Source: Purpureocillium takamizusanense (taxonomy: Eukaryota; Ascomycota; Sordariomycetes; Hypocreales; Ophiocordycipitaceae). Taken from it: DNA of 64,000 nt. Shown one piece after another: positions 22,965-35,016 of the stretch. Within the stretch, counting starts at the first letter, position 1, and the number at the start of each line of letters is the position of its first letter. The notes beneath the pieces are model-generated. The model did no database searches. It was not told where the DNA came from and saw nothing but the letters and a program-made list of their open reading frames with translations. The stretch lies in NCBI RefSeq assembly GCF_022605165.1, contig NC_063075.1, positions 558,001 through 622,000 on the forward strand, read 5' to 3'. Both the position numbers and the translations under genes were made by a program.

Positions 22965-23485
22965 TATGGTGTCTGTCGTGCAATACACGACACAGCAGCA
23001 ACCAGACTGGGTGAGGCTGAACCGAATGACACGGATGGTGAGCACATGTTGGCAACAGACTGGTGGACCTTGATGTATAAATGTGTCAGGCCATGATCAA
23101 TATCGGGACACTGGGAAGGTGAAGGGGCGATAAGAATATAGGCAAATGGCAAGAGATAGGACTCGTCGGTGATATCTTCTGATCTTGTTCGTTCCGGACT
23201 GGAGCTTTAGGTCTTGCAAGACGTCTGGAGTAGCTCTGACGTCCGTTACTTGGTACACCGGGGTAAATCAGCATGCAAGATAAGACGCTCCCGCGCCGAT
23301 TGGTCGCGTCGGAGCAGCAACACGGCGACGAATGCGGTAAATGTCATCCACTAGCTCAGGGTCTCCCCTTGGCCCAGCCCGTTGACGTATTAAATGGGTA
23401 TGTAGTCGTTTCTGTATTGCTGTTGAGCAACTCGCTCAGAGGTCGAGTGTGAGTTGTATTGAGACATCTGTTACAGACAACATCA
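22965..23485. other. divergent promoter of permease and amidase
   Basis: 520 bp shared by two head-to-head genes, containing three GATA motifs, so co-regulation is likely. Confidence 0.6.
23128..23283. promoter_or_regulatory. GATA sites in divergent promoter
   Basis: CGATAA (23128-23133), AGATAG (23154-23159) and AGATAA (23278-23283) match the GATA-factor consensus HGATAR. Together with the cluster upstream of the fusion gene, this points to nitrogen metabolite control of the block by AreA; inference from sequence alone. Confidence 0.5.
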
Positions 23486-25278
23486 ATGGCCGCTGTTCAC
23501 GACTGGGAGCGTCAGGCGCAAGTGTCCAGGGACATACTCGCCCAATCTATTCCCAAGCAATGGCTGCTTCCTACCGACAAGCTCCCATCCGCAGAGCGAA
23601 CAAACGTCCTCGACGTCCCCAGAGAGTCGGGCATCTTGACGGAGAAGGAGCTCCAAATTACGGAGACCGACGCGACGGGCCTCGTAGAGACCATGGCCCG
23701 CGGAACATGGACAGCAGAAGAGGTTCTCATCGCCTTCTTGAAGCGCGCAACTATCGGGCATCAGCTGGTACGTTCGTCGTGTCCCTTTGCATCTTTTTCA
23801 GTATCCTTATAGCGGCAGCTCAATTTTGCCACCGAGTTCATGGTCGAAGATGCGCTTTCTCAGGCCCGAGACCTTGATTCTCACTTTCGTCGCACCGGAG
23901 AGATTGTTGGGCCGTTGCACGGCGTCCCAATCTCGGTCAAAGAAATGGTGTCTTTCAGAGGTCGGGTCACCAATACGGGGTACGTCTCGTGGACGTCGTC
24001 CAATGCCGCGTCCCAGGATGCCTTGATGATCAGGTCCTTGCGCAAGGCAGGTGCTGTGTTCCATGTCCGCACGAACCTACCACAAACATGCATGGTACGC
24101 CTTCGTCTTCCCTCGACTCGCAGCAGCCGCTTGCCTTCAAGTCTAATGCTGCTCCGCTAGCATCTGGACTGCAACAACAATATCACGGGCCGAACTCACA
24201 ACCCTCACAACATCCGTCTCTCCCCCGGTGGCTCGTCCGGGGGTGAATCCGCGTCTATAGGCTTCCGCTGCGCAGCCATCGGCATTGGAAGCGACATCGG
24301 CGGATCGATCCGCCTTCCTGCCGCTTTCTGTGGCTGCTACGGCATTCGACCGACTACTCTCCGTACTCCATGGAACGGGGTCGGACTGGCGGGAGAAGGT
24401 CAAGAAGGAATTCGCTGCACGTTGGGCCCACTTACCAACTCCTTACGTGACTTGGACCTGTTTATGAAGGCTGTCACAGATGGGAGGCCCTGGGATGAGG
24501 AGACATCACTAGTACCTTTGCCTTGGAAAGAGCGCGCACTCACCAAAGACATCACCATCGGCATCCTGTGGGATGACATGATCGTCCATCCACATCCGCC
24601 GGTTCAGCGAGCCATGAACGAGGCGGTAGCGAAGCTGAAGATGGCCGGCATCTTAGTGAAAGACTGGAGGCCATACAAGCATGCTCACGGCATGCGCATC
24701 ATTAACGACTTGTTTTATCCTGACGGCGCCGCTGCCCAGCTAGCCGCCCTCGAAGCCTCTGGCGAGCCCTGGCTCCCTCTCACCAAAGAAGCCTTCACCC
24801 GTGCCCGCAAGATGACTGTCGCCGAGACCTGGACAGTCAATCTGGAGCGTGAAACATATAGAACGGAGTATCGCTCGCTAATGGAGGAGCAAGGCGTTGA
24901 GTATATTCTTTGTCCAGCCTACCTTGGCGTTGCCGCCGCGCCCAACGAGGCGCGATACTCGGCCTACACGGCTATATGGAACATTCTGGACATGCCCGGT
25001 GTGGTCTTTCCCAGCGGATTGAAGGTCGACCCGCATCTGGATGGGATAGAGACTGGGTACCATCCACGAAGCGCGCAAGACGAGTTGGAGTACAGGGCGT
25101 ATGCGCCGGAGAAGTTTACGGACGCGCCCATCGGCCTGCAGCTGGTACGTATGCGTTCGCCTGCCACTCCCAGCTGGGCTAACACATTACGACGTTTAAA
25201 TAGGTCGGGAAACGGTTTTGTGATGAGGAACTTGTCGCGGCATCCAAGGTTCTTGAAAGTATTATTCGGTCATCGTGA
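23486..25278 (+). CDS. amidase-signature hydrolase (fungal acetamidase-like)
   Basis: Predicted 538 aa from four exons: 23486-23767, 23819-24094, 24161-25144 and 25204-25278; all introns are phase 0. Catalytic triad of the amidase signature family: Lys135 (HGVPISVKEMVSFRG), cis-Ser about 211-212 (SPGGSSGGESA) and Ser235 (GSDIGGSIRLPAA). KEMVSFRGRVTNTGY and the C-terminal NILDMPGVVFPSG and TDAPIGLQLVGKRF are typical of fungal acetamidase/general amidases (AmdS type). Hydrolyses a carboxamide to acid and ammonia in the cytosol; substrate unknown. Divergently transcribed from the NCS1 permease and near the fusion hydrolase, so it probably serves the same nitrogen-scavenging role. No signal peptide. 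Confidence 0.9.
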
Positions 25279-27383
25279 GGCTCAAATTGCGAACCACAAA
25301 GTGAGCTGTTTCTGCTGTTCCATCTTGTCAAGCGAGTTATCGGGACAGTTATTATAGCACAAACGTATAAATCATTTTGAGTACATCACGGGTCCTAAGG
25401 TCCACTCAACCGGCCGCTGAAGTCAGGCGTCAGCCCACTCCAGTCAGCGGGCTGCTCCGTCGTGAGCATGTGCCATTCTGTGGCCCGTTAACGTACGACC
25501 TCGTAGACACTACCGTTTCATAGACAAAAACCAAGCAATTGAACATGGGTAGAAAAAAAGAAACACCTTCTACATTATTCCAGTCTTCCAATCATTTGCT
25601 CTCGTGCACAAGGCAAATAAGCTGGTGGGCGTGTGGCTTCTTCTGCCTTTGTTGATTTGACCGGTATTATTAGCCTGTTGTAAGAAGCACACTAACTTAG
25701 TAGAAGAAAATAAATACGTGTGGCTCGAGCTGTCCCCGACCCCGCGATAACAGTGATAGCCGGGGCGCGAAATGGCCGCCGGCCAGACATGGAGCGGCCG
25801 GCGGCGCGCTTGGGGCCGCTAGGGGATTGGAACATGAACAGGTGCAGCATGCCAGGCAGCGTTGATATCGATGACGCGGTATGGTGGTGACTCTGCTGAC
25901 ACGGAGCAGTAGCAGCGTTGGGGAATGGGAAAAGGCTGTCTCGTCTCCACAAAGCATCGTTCCGCAACAAGGGAGCACCGCGTGCTTTGCGGCTGCATGC
26001 ACGTGCAAGGGGTAACATCTAGGCCTTGCATGCATACAACACCTGTTTTATATTGGCTTATTACAATGGCAAACAAGCACGTGGTCCTGTGAAGCTGACA
26101 AAACCGGTTTCCCTTTAATACTTCAATTTTAGAGAATGGAACATCTCACTATAGGCAGTCGTTCTGACCGTCTATGAATGTAGCCAAGAATGAGTTCGCT
26201 TGTTGAATCAGAACAGAGTGCACAGGTGTTCACTGACCGAGCCGCGTCGCAATCCCCGAATGAGTCGAGTCTCCATTCTTCTGCAGCATGTGATATTAAC
26301 GAGAGCCAACGCGAAAGTCAGTATAGTTCGATGCTCCGGTCAGCTCACCAACCTCTGCGACACCCTCGCGCTTCCTTCGACCCGGACGGACACCCATGAA
26401 TTGCCGAACCGCCAACTGATGCAACGGCAAGGTCGCTTTTGTATTAGCCGCAGAACCGAACGTCGCGAAAAAGCACACCGGGTCTACGGGCAGGCATGGA
26501 CGCGACCGCAGTAGTCGCGGAGCCAAGTCGGCCGGACTCACGACGACGACCTTCGGCTCTCAACGGGCACGCTCCGAGGACTCACTGCTTGCCGCAAGTC
26601 ATCGCGAGACCATCTCCTCATGTAATGGACACAGATGACGGCATCATGCAGACTGCGCGATCAGTCGGTCATATAAGCGACTGCCTTGATCCACGGCCCC
26701 TGAACGTCAAAAGTCATGTCGGACCGACGATTAGACAGACCTGGCGAGATCAAGGCGGCCCATTGGGCGCCACACACAAGGCTCCCAGGCGAATCTCGGG
26801 CCGATCAGCTCAAGTGAGGGTTCGAAGCTCGTCGGCAACCCGCCCTGCAATTAATCTCCCTCCCCATACATCAGCAGACCCAAGGCACTTGAGACGCGCG
26901 ACTCGGCCGTCTTACCCCACGGGGAAGCTCACGGCACTGCAAGCCCCGCCGATCGACACGATCCTCCCATCTCGCATGGGCGCTTATGTTCTGCAGTCCG
27001 ACTTCACCCATTGCAGCTACGGATATAGGTATTCGGCCCTTTGGCATCCATGACGGCGTTTCTCGGCTCCTGCACCTACTGTGATGACCGGAGCCAAGCG
27101 TCACGGCATCACAGCCCATGCGCTTTGTTCGCTCCCGTCATGAGCTCGCCCTTCTGCCTGTACATACGGCACTCGAATGCTGTTTAGCTAATACGCATCG
27201 CAGATCCACACTACTTCGTACTCTGCCCTCTGTCCAACGTCGTTAATAAGGCGTCGTACAGACTAAAGGTTGCATCGAACGAATTCGTCACTCCACCCGA
27301 AGTCGAATATAAAAATCTCTGCCTGTGCGGCTCCACCTGCGAGACGCACAGCAGACAAAATCCTTTATTCGATACTCTTCGCG
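25279..27383. other. intergenic, no gene recognised
   Basis: About 2.1 kb. The longest frame, 26496-27053 (+, 185 codons), is Arg/Pro/Ser-rich with no motif and looks like chance. The last 100 bp are the amylase promoter. Confidence 0.5.
27308..27314 (+). promoter_or_regulatory. TATA box of alpha-amylase
   Basis: TATAAAA located 70 bp before the amylase ATG, the expected distance for a strongly expressed secreted enzyme. Confidence 0.6.
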
Positions 27384-28869
27384 ATGAAGCTGTCGTCTCT
27401 CTTCGCACTCGTGCAATTGTGTGCCGCTGCCCTGGCTGCGGACACTGCCTCTTGGAAGGCCCGCAACATCTACTTCGCGCTTACTGATCGTATCGCTCGA
27501 AGCGGCAGCGATTCAGGAGGCGGCTCTTGCGGCGACTTGGGCAACTACTGCGGCGGCACCTTCCAAGGTCTGCAGTCCAAGCTCGACTACATCAAGGGTC
27601 TCGGCTTTGATGCCATCTGGATCACGCCGGTTGTTGCAAGTGAGTCTCCCTGCCCAGAGAACGTCGTTGGCAGGATCATACTGATATGTCATCTTGCAGA
27701 CAGCGATGGGGGCTATCACGGGTACTGGGCTCGGGACCTGTACACGGTCAACCCCAAGTACGGGTCAGCAGATGACCTAAAGAGTCTTGTGAATGCCGCT
27801 CACGGCAAGGTGCGCTGCGTACCGCTCCTCCATGTAGCCGACGTGAGCTGACCGAAAGCAGGGAATGTACGTCATGGTCGACGTCGTCGCGAACCACATG
27901 GGCAAGGCCAACCTTGCCGACAACAAGCCCACCCCACTAGACCAGGCGTCTTCGTACCACCCGGACTGTGTAATCGACTATTCGAACCAAACGAGCATTG
28001 AGAACTGTCGCATCGGGGGCCTCCCGGATGTCGATACGCAAGATCCCGCCATCAGGAAGCTCTACCAGTCGTGGGTCAGGTGGCTCATCTCCGAGTTTGG
28101 CTTTGACGGGGTGCGCATCGACACCGTCAGACACGTTGAGAAGGACTTTTGGCCTGATTTCGCCTCCGCGGCCGGTGTTTACACCATCGGCGAGGTCTTT
28201 GACGGCAACCCTGACTTCCTGGCCGGATACGCAGGCCTCATGTCTGGCTTGCTCAACTACGCCATCTACTATCCGCTCAACAACTTTTACCAGCAAAAGG
28301 GCTCATCACAGGCCCTCGTCGAGATGCACGACACGGTGAGCCGAAAGTTCCCGGATCCCGCTGCGTTGGGCACATTCGTGGACAACCACGACAACCCCCG
28401 GTGGCTGAACCAGAAGAATGACCCCGTCCTGCTGCGCAACGCGCTGACCTACGTGCTGCTTGCTCGTGGCGTGCCAATCCTCTACTACGGCACTGAGCAG
28501 GGCTTCGCCGGCGGCGCAGACCCTGCGAACCGCGAGGATCTATGGCGCAGCGGGTTCCCCACCGATGGTGACATGTACAAGTTCGTGGCGACGGTGGCGG
28601 GAGTGCGCAAGAACGCCGGCGGGCTGCCTGAAAACGACCATGTCCATCTTTTCGTCGCAGACACGGCGTATGCGTGGAGTCGTGCGGGCGGCAAGATCGT
28701 CGTGCTCACGAGCAATGGCGGAAAGTCGCAGCACTACTGCTTCAACACGCAGAGACAGAATGGGTCGTGGAAGGGCGCGCTGGACGGGAAAACGTATACG
28801 TCAGACGGGAGCGGACAGCTGTGTGCCGACGTGGTCAACGGAGAGCCTGTTGTTCTTGTTTCTGCATGA
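27384..28869 (+). CDS. secreted alpha-amylase, GH13
   Basis: Predicted 457 aa; exons 27384-27639, 27700-27809 and 27862-28869. Signal peptide MKLSSLFALVQLCAAALAAD. The four GH13 regions are in order: region I VMVDVVANHMG, region II FDGVRIDTVRH (nucleophile Asp209), region III YTIGEVFDG (acid/base Glu233) and region IV FVDNHDNPR (Asp299). These numbers nearly coincide with TAKA amylase (206/230/297), so it is a fungal GH13_1 endo-1,4-alpha-glucanase cutting starch outside the cell. YYGTEQGFAGGADPANREDLW is the usual calcium/substrate loop. There is no starch-binding domain. Region IV reads VDNHDN where most have VENHDN. It converges with the GH55 gene, 180 bp between stops. Confidence 0.93.
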
Positions 28870-29049
28870 ACATGAAGCTATGCATGCTCTTGGCTAATCA
28901 ATTGCGTGTTCTGGCTGTTAGCTAGGAATGCAATGAACACACGCATCTATATCCTTTGATGCATATTCTGCTCGAGACACGACATCTTGATCAGCCCAGT
29001 CTCATCAGCCACGTAGCACGACGCCCGGCGTCTGGTGCGGCTCCTTCAT

Positions 29050-31634
29050 TCACTTGGCCTGCCTCATATACGCCGCCATGACGCCGCCGCCGGACTGCCA
29101 TCCACCCGAGTTTGCCGTGTCCTTGACCACGCTCGTGTACTTGCCATCCCACCCCTCGAGGACCATGGTTCTGACGTTGTGTGTGCTCACACCAAAGCTG
29201 TACAATTTTTCATTGTCCGCGTAGATGACGCCATTCTCCTGGCACTCCCCCTTGCAACCATCGCGGTTGATGCCGTTGAAGAAAGTCCAGTAGCCGCCGC
29301 CGTAGATATTCACGTCCTTAGACTTGGTCACGTACTGATACACGCCCATCCTGCACTGGGCGTCGTCCGCAGCGCACCAGCTGAAGTCCGGGTCGCTTTC
29401 GAGCAGCGAGTCCTGCCAGGGCCGGGGCGCAAGGAGGCCAGAGTTGTTGCCCTGCCAGTACGGCGTCTCGCTCTGCTGGAACCCCAGGAAGACGTTGCGC
29501 GCCTTGTGGATGTTCATCTGGTACAGGACGTTGTGCTCCGTCCCGATGCTGAGCAGCCAGGTGCCCTTGACGGACTCGACCAGGAACCCGCCCGCCGTCG
29601 ACGGGTTCGCGGCGTTGTCGTCGTCCAAGTCGTGGTCGGCGCTCCAGCACCAGCTGTTCTCCCAGTACGACGACGACGTGGCCGTGAGATGCGCGCACAT
29701 GCGCGCCGCGCGACACGTCGCCGGGTCGCTGCATTGGGTCTGGACTTTGGACCCGCGGGCGCCGCCGATGCGGAAGTGCGTGTTCCAGAAGCCGAGGTCG
29801 CCGGGGCGTCCGCCCGCCATGTTGACCTCGACCAGCTTGCAGCCGGGCAGGATGTCGGCGACCGTGAAGAGCATGTCGACGAACTGCGCTACGCCGGTGC
29901 TGCCGGGGAGGCCGACTTGGACGAGCGGCTTGAGATGGTTGGCGTCTTTGAACTTGTTGCCGGTGGCGCTGATCTCCGACCATGCTTCGCCATGGATTCT
30001 ATATCACCGTAGAGGTTAGTGGTCAGGGCGGATAATGCCATAAGACATTGTGCCTTGACTGGAGGCAACTTACCTGGTCCCAGGTGGAATCAACAGAGTA
30101 TCGCTGACGAGATACGTGCCGTGCGGAAAGAACAAGACTTTCTTACCGGCAGCGGCATTGATGATGTGCTGCAAGCTCTCGGTACTGTTGCGTGTCAGTA
30201 CCTGCTTGTACGCTTGCGCCAGGCGTCTCTTTGTACTCACTCGTCGGTAACGCCGTCGCCAGCGACCTTCCACCCACAAACATTCTTCACATTGACAACC
30301 CTGGACACGTCGTACTCCTCAAACGTGGGTCCCTTGACGGTGTGATACGCCCCAGACGAATCCACGAGTGACGGCGCGCGAGACGACGAATAAAGCTTGC
30401 CCTCTGCGCGCTCTCCATCCGCAGGACCGTACACGTTGCCCCAGATCCAAGACTTTCCCGGCTTGACAGACCCGGTGAGAATGTTCTTTCCTGCGGCCGT
30501 GACCGTCTACTGGACGTCAGTAAGGGCTTCTAACTCATCCGTAGCAGTTCCCGAGGGGAAGGTGAAGGGGGGTGGTCTGTACCGATTTGACTGAGCCGTC
30601 CACCTGTACGTTTTCCAACACCATGGAGCCCTGCGCGGTAGACGATCCCGCCGAGCTCCATAGAATGCCGACATTCGACGCGCTCGAGTCGATGAGGGCA
30701 AAGAACCCCGTGTTATTGTTAGTCGTCTCGATGCCTACCTTGCACGACTCGAACCGCAGCCCCTGGCCGGTGCCCTCGAAAAGCTTGTCCAACTTGAGGC
30801 CAATATCCATGTCTGCCCGCCAAAAGAAAATTAGCCATGGCTTCCGAACATCGAGTAAACGTGGGCGAGCAGACTTTTGAACGTAAGTCCCTTGAAGTGA
30901 TACTGCTGTTCGTTCATCCGTATCCCGACCGAGCCGCCCTCAAACACCAGGTCGTTCATCATCAGCGGGGAGCCGCCTTCGGGCATTGACAACCCCGTGT
31001 GCGCCGTTCCCCCCTTCGCCATGCGGAAGACGACATTGCTAAGCTGCACGTTTTGGCTCACCGCCCAGTCTAGCAGCGTGATGTTCTGTGCCGGGGCCAC
31101 GAGCGTCGAATCGAGCACCACGTTCCTCAGGCCGATGTAAAAGTTGATGGTCGAGTCGTAGTTTGAGTCGAAGCCGTAAAATAGGAACTTTTCTGTCGAG
31201 GGGAAATCGGGTGCTGCCTGTAGGATCGGCATATTCGTCGGGTCTCCCACGACGACCGTCTGCACGTAGGAGTGTATGGGCCGCGAAAGGCGGTATGTGC
31301 CGCCGGGGATGTAGACCACCGCAGGGGCGCCTGTCGTGCCGAAGCCGCCATCGCGTCTGCTCTGATTGCCTCCGTCTGCGGACACGAAGTCCAGAGCGGC
31401 TTGGATGGCGCTCGTGTCATCGGCCTTGCCGTCGCCAACCGCACCAAAGTCGGTCTTGACGTTTCGGAAGACGGTCCAGTCGTGGCCACCGGGGATGAAT
31501 GGGCTGATTCCATTGTGTTTGATCTTTTCATACCAGTATCCGTGGGTGGCCCTACGTTGGGTTTCCTTGGTCTGGAGAGACAGTGCCGCCGTCACAGAGC
31601 AAGCAAGGCCGAGTAGCACGCTCAATGCTTTCAT
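29050..31634 (-). CDS. secreted GH55 beta-1,3-glucanase
   Basis: Predicted 771 aa from five exons: 30875-31634, 30583-30812, 30241-30506, 30074-30184 and 29050-29998; phases close. Signal peptide MKALSVLLGLACSVTAALS. Two pectate-lyase-like beta-helices are visible, each opening with the family hallmark: FRNVKTDFGAVGDGKADDT near residue 55 and the VCGWKVAGDGVTDDTESLQ repeat across intron 3. Later motifs are GFWNTHFRIGG, CSDPATC, ENSWCWSADHDLDD and GGYWTFFNG, all typical of fungal GH55 exo/endo-1,3-beta-glucanases. Acts on laminarin or fungal wall beta-1,3-glucan outside the cell, in wall remodelling, mycoparasitism or nutrition. Length (about 770) is standard. Catalytic Glu residues were not assigned. 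Confidence 0.92.
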
Positions 31635-32311
31635 CTTAAATGGCTCTGCGAAAGGTGCTTCTCGCTATCTCCAAGTCCTCTCCTCTTCAGACCTGCTACA
31701 GACCATCTTGTCTAAGTAGTGCAAACCAGGTACAGCAGAGGGGTTGAGCATGAGCATAGTCAAAGAGGGGTCGTTGATGCGTGATGCGCTCATCAGGCAC
31801 GGAAACACGGCAGAGCCAGGAACGATGGCATCTCAGATCTAACGCGGACGGACTGTGCGGATTCCACCTCTCACGATCGAGAGATCGTCAGTTCATTTCG
31901 GCCCGTCTAACAGTTGGCGTCCAAGTGTGAGGGGTCCGGTGTCCCGGCGCCGCGCTTGAGGCGAGCTTCCCCGGTGACCCCCACCATTTGCGGCGTGGTG
32001 GACGCGGTTCCCGTACCGGTGCCGACCTGCAGCTGGCTGCAAAGCCGGCCGTCCCTGCTGCTACATGGGCATCTGCTTGAAGTGAGTAAATTCCAGCGAC
32101 CAAGATTGTTTGGCGGTTCGACCGTGCGCGTTGTATTGATGTCCGGTCCGGCTCGCCATATGCACATGTACATGTAGACAACAGATATAGGGGGCCCAGG
32201 CAGCAAGGGGTGATCGGGGGAGAGATTGGACTTAGACCAACCTACATGGCCAGAATCCCCCGTATATATGCTTCGTAAGTTTTATAGAATGAACAGCGCC
32301 ATCCGGGTCTC
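31635..32311. other. intergenic, no gene recognised
   Basis: Upstream region of GH55 and 3' side of the kinase gene. No supported gene. Confidence 0.5.
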
Positions 32312-33780
32312 TCAGTCTTTTATGCTTCGCGCTGCTGGCAAAGCCCACCTCGTCCTCCACTCCGTTTCCAACACCTGCCTCACACTCGGTCGCTCGCTTG
32401 GCCTCCATGCAAGCATCCATGCCAGGAGCTTCAGTAGCGCATCTCGCTCATGGTCACCAATCTTTTCCATGCCCTTAGACTGTCGCGGGTTTTGCACCCA
32501 CTGCTCAAACCGCCTTTCCCATGACCAGATATCAGAGGCGTTGCTTAGGGGCTTGCCCACTTCATCGTACCAATTTGGTCGCTTCTCCCATCTCGTCCAC
32601 CACTCCGGGGGCATGAGGCCCTGCAATTCTACCTGCTGGGCCGTGATCTCGTCCTGTGGCGCAAGAAACCCGTCGATGAGCGATCTATGAGCGAGGAGCT
32701 CAAAGATCACACATCCCAGGCTCCAAATGTCAGAGGCAAATGTGAGCGGCGTTGTTGGCTCGAAGAATGCCTCGGGTGGGCGGTATACAAGTGGTGTGTA
32801 TGACTCGAACCGAGAGTTGTCGCTGGGGCGAAATGCAACTCCAAAGTCGCTCAGGAGGAGCTTCGCCTCGCCTAGGATGATCTCCTTGCTTTCTATGCCC
32901 AGCCACACTGGAGGCACTGCGTAGGAAGGAACTCCGGGCTCCGTTGAAGCCGCCTGGGTGTCGAGGCGTACGACTGGCTCCTGCTCCGGCTCCCCGTACC
33001 CTGCGTACAATTGACGTATCGATAAATTGTTGAGCGATGCAGGCAGCTGAAGAAGAAGATTCCCGAGGTGAAGGTCTAGATGACGAGTTCAGGCGAGTGA
33101 TTTATCGGCGTCTGGTGTGAAGAGATGCTCACCTCCATGAGCGTAGCCCTGTGCGTGGACGAGACATGCGGCCATGGCTAGCTGCGCAGCAAGAGACCTA
33201 GCCGCATCTAGCTGGAATAGGGAACTGCCTGGTGCTCTTTTGCGTCTCGCAAGCTACACCGCGCCGGAAGGGTTACGAGACACGGATGCGTACCATTTGG
33301 CCCGCTGAGATCAAAGCGATCAAGCACGACAGGGATGAGCCTCAGCTCGCCTTCGAAGTCCATATGGACCGTCTCGTTCTGGGTGAGCTGGGAGAGAACG
33401 TCAATCTCAGTGCGAGGCGCGTCCGCCGTGCCGACCTTGACGGCAACATATTTGGATGTCTTGTTGTCGACGGCAAGCCAGACGGTGGAGAATGTGCCGT
33501 GGCCGAGCTTGTGGACTATACGATAGCGGTTGTCAAGCCGATCGTCGAGGTGAATCGGACGATAGCCGCCCGGTCGGTAGTCGCCCAGATGCTCTACCCC
33601 CTCGACGTATCCGTACTCAGCAGACGGGCCCGACACACATGAGGAACGTGAATGGAGGAAACTAGAAAAGGACACTGGATGCCTTAGGAAACTTGGGCCG
33701 CCCAAAGGCCAGACCTTTGGGGGCTGAGGCCGGGTTGTCGCGCGCCACCGAATGACTTGGCGCGATAGAGATGTACCCAT
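32312..33780 (-). CDS. SRPK-like serine/threonine kinase with abnormal hinge
   Basis: The sequence encodes a kinase of the SR-protein-kinase group: LGHGTFSTVWLAVD (P-loop), KYVAVKVGTAD (VAVK Lys), HGDLHLGN (catalytic loop rebuilt across intron 33076-33132), LLSDFGVAF (DFG) and YRPPEAFF, FASDIWSLGCVIFELL. Start ATG at 33780. Between GPNGTHPC and LDAARSLAAQ the coding frame shifts near 33230-33245: family-like LVTLPARCSLRDAKE is in one frame, SSLFQLDAARSL in another. Either there is a one-base indel (pseudogene or assembly error), or a 65-bp GTAACC...CCAG intron (33212-33276) removes this conserved piece. With that intron the model closes as 448 aa (33277-33780, 33133-33211, 32312-33075). Typical roles are phosphorylation of SR splicing factors; many fungal paralogues are lineage-specific and decaying. 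Confidence 0.75.
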
Positions 33781-35016
33781 CTGGCATGAGAGATATTTTT
33801 TATGGTTTCGTTGGCACCAGGTTTGATGAAACTGAAGACTAATGGTCGTTCCGGGCAGCTGCACGCCTACTGCTGATGACTGAAGAAGGTGCTGCGCGAC
33901 GTCAATGTCGAACCAACATGAACCCCGATCAACCAACAAACGGAGCGGGTGGCGATAGGTCACGGGTCCCGTGGCCCCGTAGAAGCTCCGGTACATACCT
34001 AAGGTTGGATGCCAGCACCGCCACCGACGCACTATAACTCGATGCCCTACAGCGAGTCGACCGCTAAAGTTGAACCCCCCTACCTAGGTACCTATAAGGT
34101 AAGGTACTAAGCTTGCCGCCTGTCTGTAGCACTACTCGCTCAATGTCGCGGCTGGCTCTGGGTTTGAATTGGGCGTCCTACCTACAGAGGGGTTTAGTAA
34201 GTGGCCACAACTACGGGCTGCGTATAGCAGGCAGTTTTCAGCGGTCAACCCGCTATAGAGCATCAAGTTGTAGCACCTCGTTGAGGGTCTTGGCGTCTGG
34301 GAGTCCTCTCACGGGCCCCAACGGGTGGGTCGGGCGCAGCTTTCGGGTGGCGGGGGGTCCATGTCCGCTGGCGAACCGAAGCGCGGATGACACGCGCGCC
34401 CTGTCCAAGCTGCTTCCTGGGAAGCCTGGCATTGTCTCATGAATGATCAAATTTATGTGTAAAGTCGTGGCGATAACACAGTAAATTCACACAAATATGT
34501 TACGGTGTCAATATCTACACGCAGCTTTGCATCCGTGCTTCCATTGAAGTTGTCTTGACTACACAAATTAATTCATATCATTGGTCATTATTTTGAACAA
34601 CATGAACTCGAGTTGATAAAGCTCCGAACCGAGACTGTGATGTGGGTGGCCGTTTAACGGCCTGCGGTTTGATAGTTGACAGGCTCGTGCTTGAAGTATT
34701 GAAAATACTTGATGTCCCACCAGTCCAAGTCGTACGTACTTCGTACACGACCTCGGAATCCCCGATTGAGGCATCTCATCCCTCTCTTTTGGGCAACATT
34801 TGAAAGGGAAAAGGGGTGTCAGATACTCTCTGGCCCATGTGCTGCTGCTCATGGACTGAGTTTTTTGCTGGCAGACAGCACAGATCACTCTTGTCAGACT
34901 CGATGATGTGGCTATAAGAGACGATGCCAACGCGTAACCTCAACTGTGCTGGCATTGCCACCAGACAGCCGCTTCGCTCGTTCCTTGTCGGCCTACATCG
35001 TCTTCCAGCTGCACCC
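33781..35016. other. intergenic, no gene recognised
   Basis: About 1.2 kb. It includes palindromic TACCTAGGTACCTA-type sequence around 34081-34110, seen again at other intergenic sites in this window. No supported gene. Confidence 0.5.

Noticed and set aside
29035..30012. 325-codon open frame on + strand
   Set aside because: Antisense to the last GH55 exon and without any motif.
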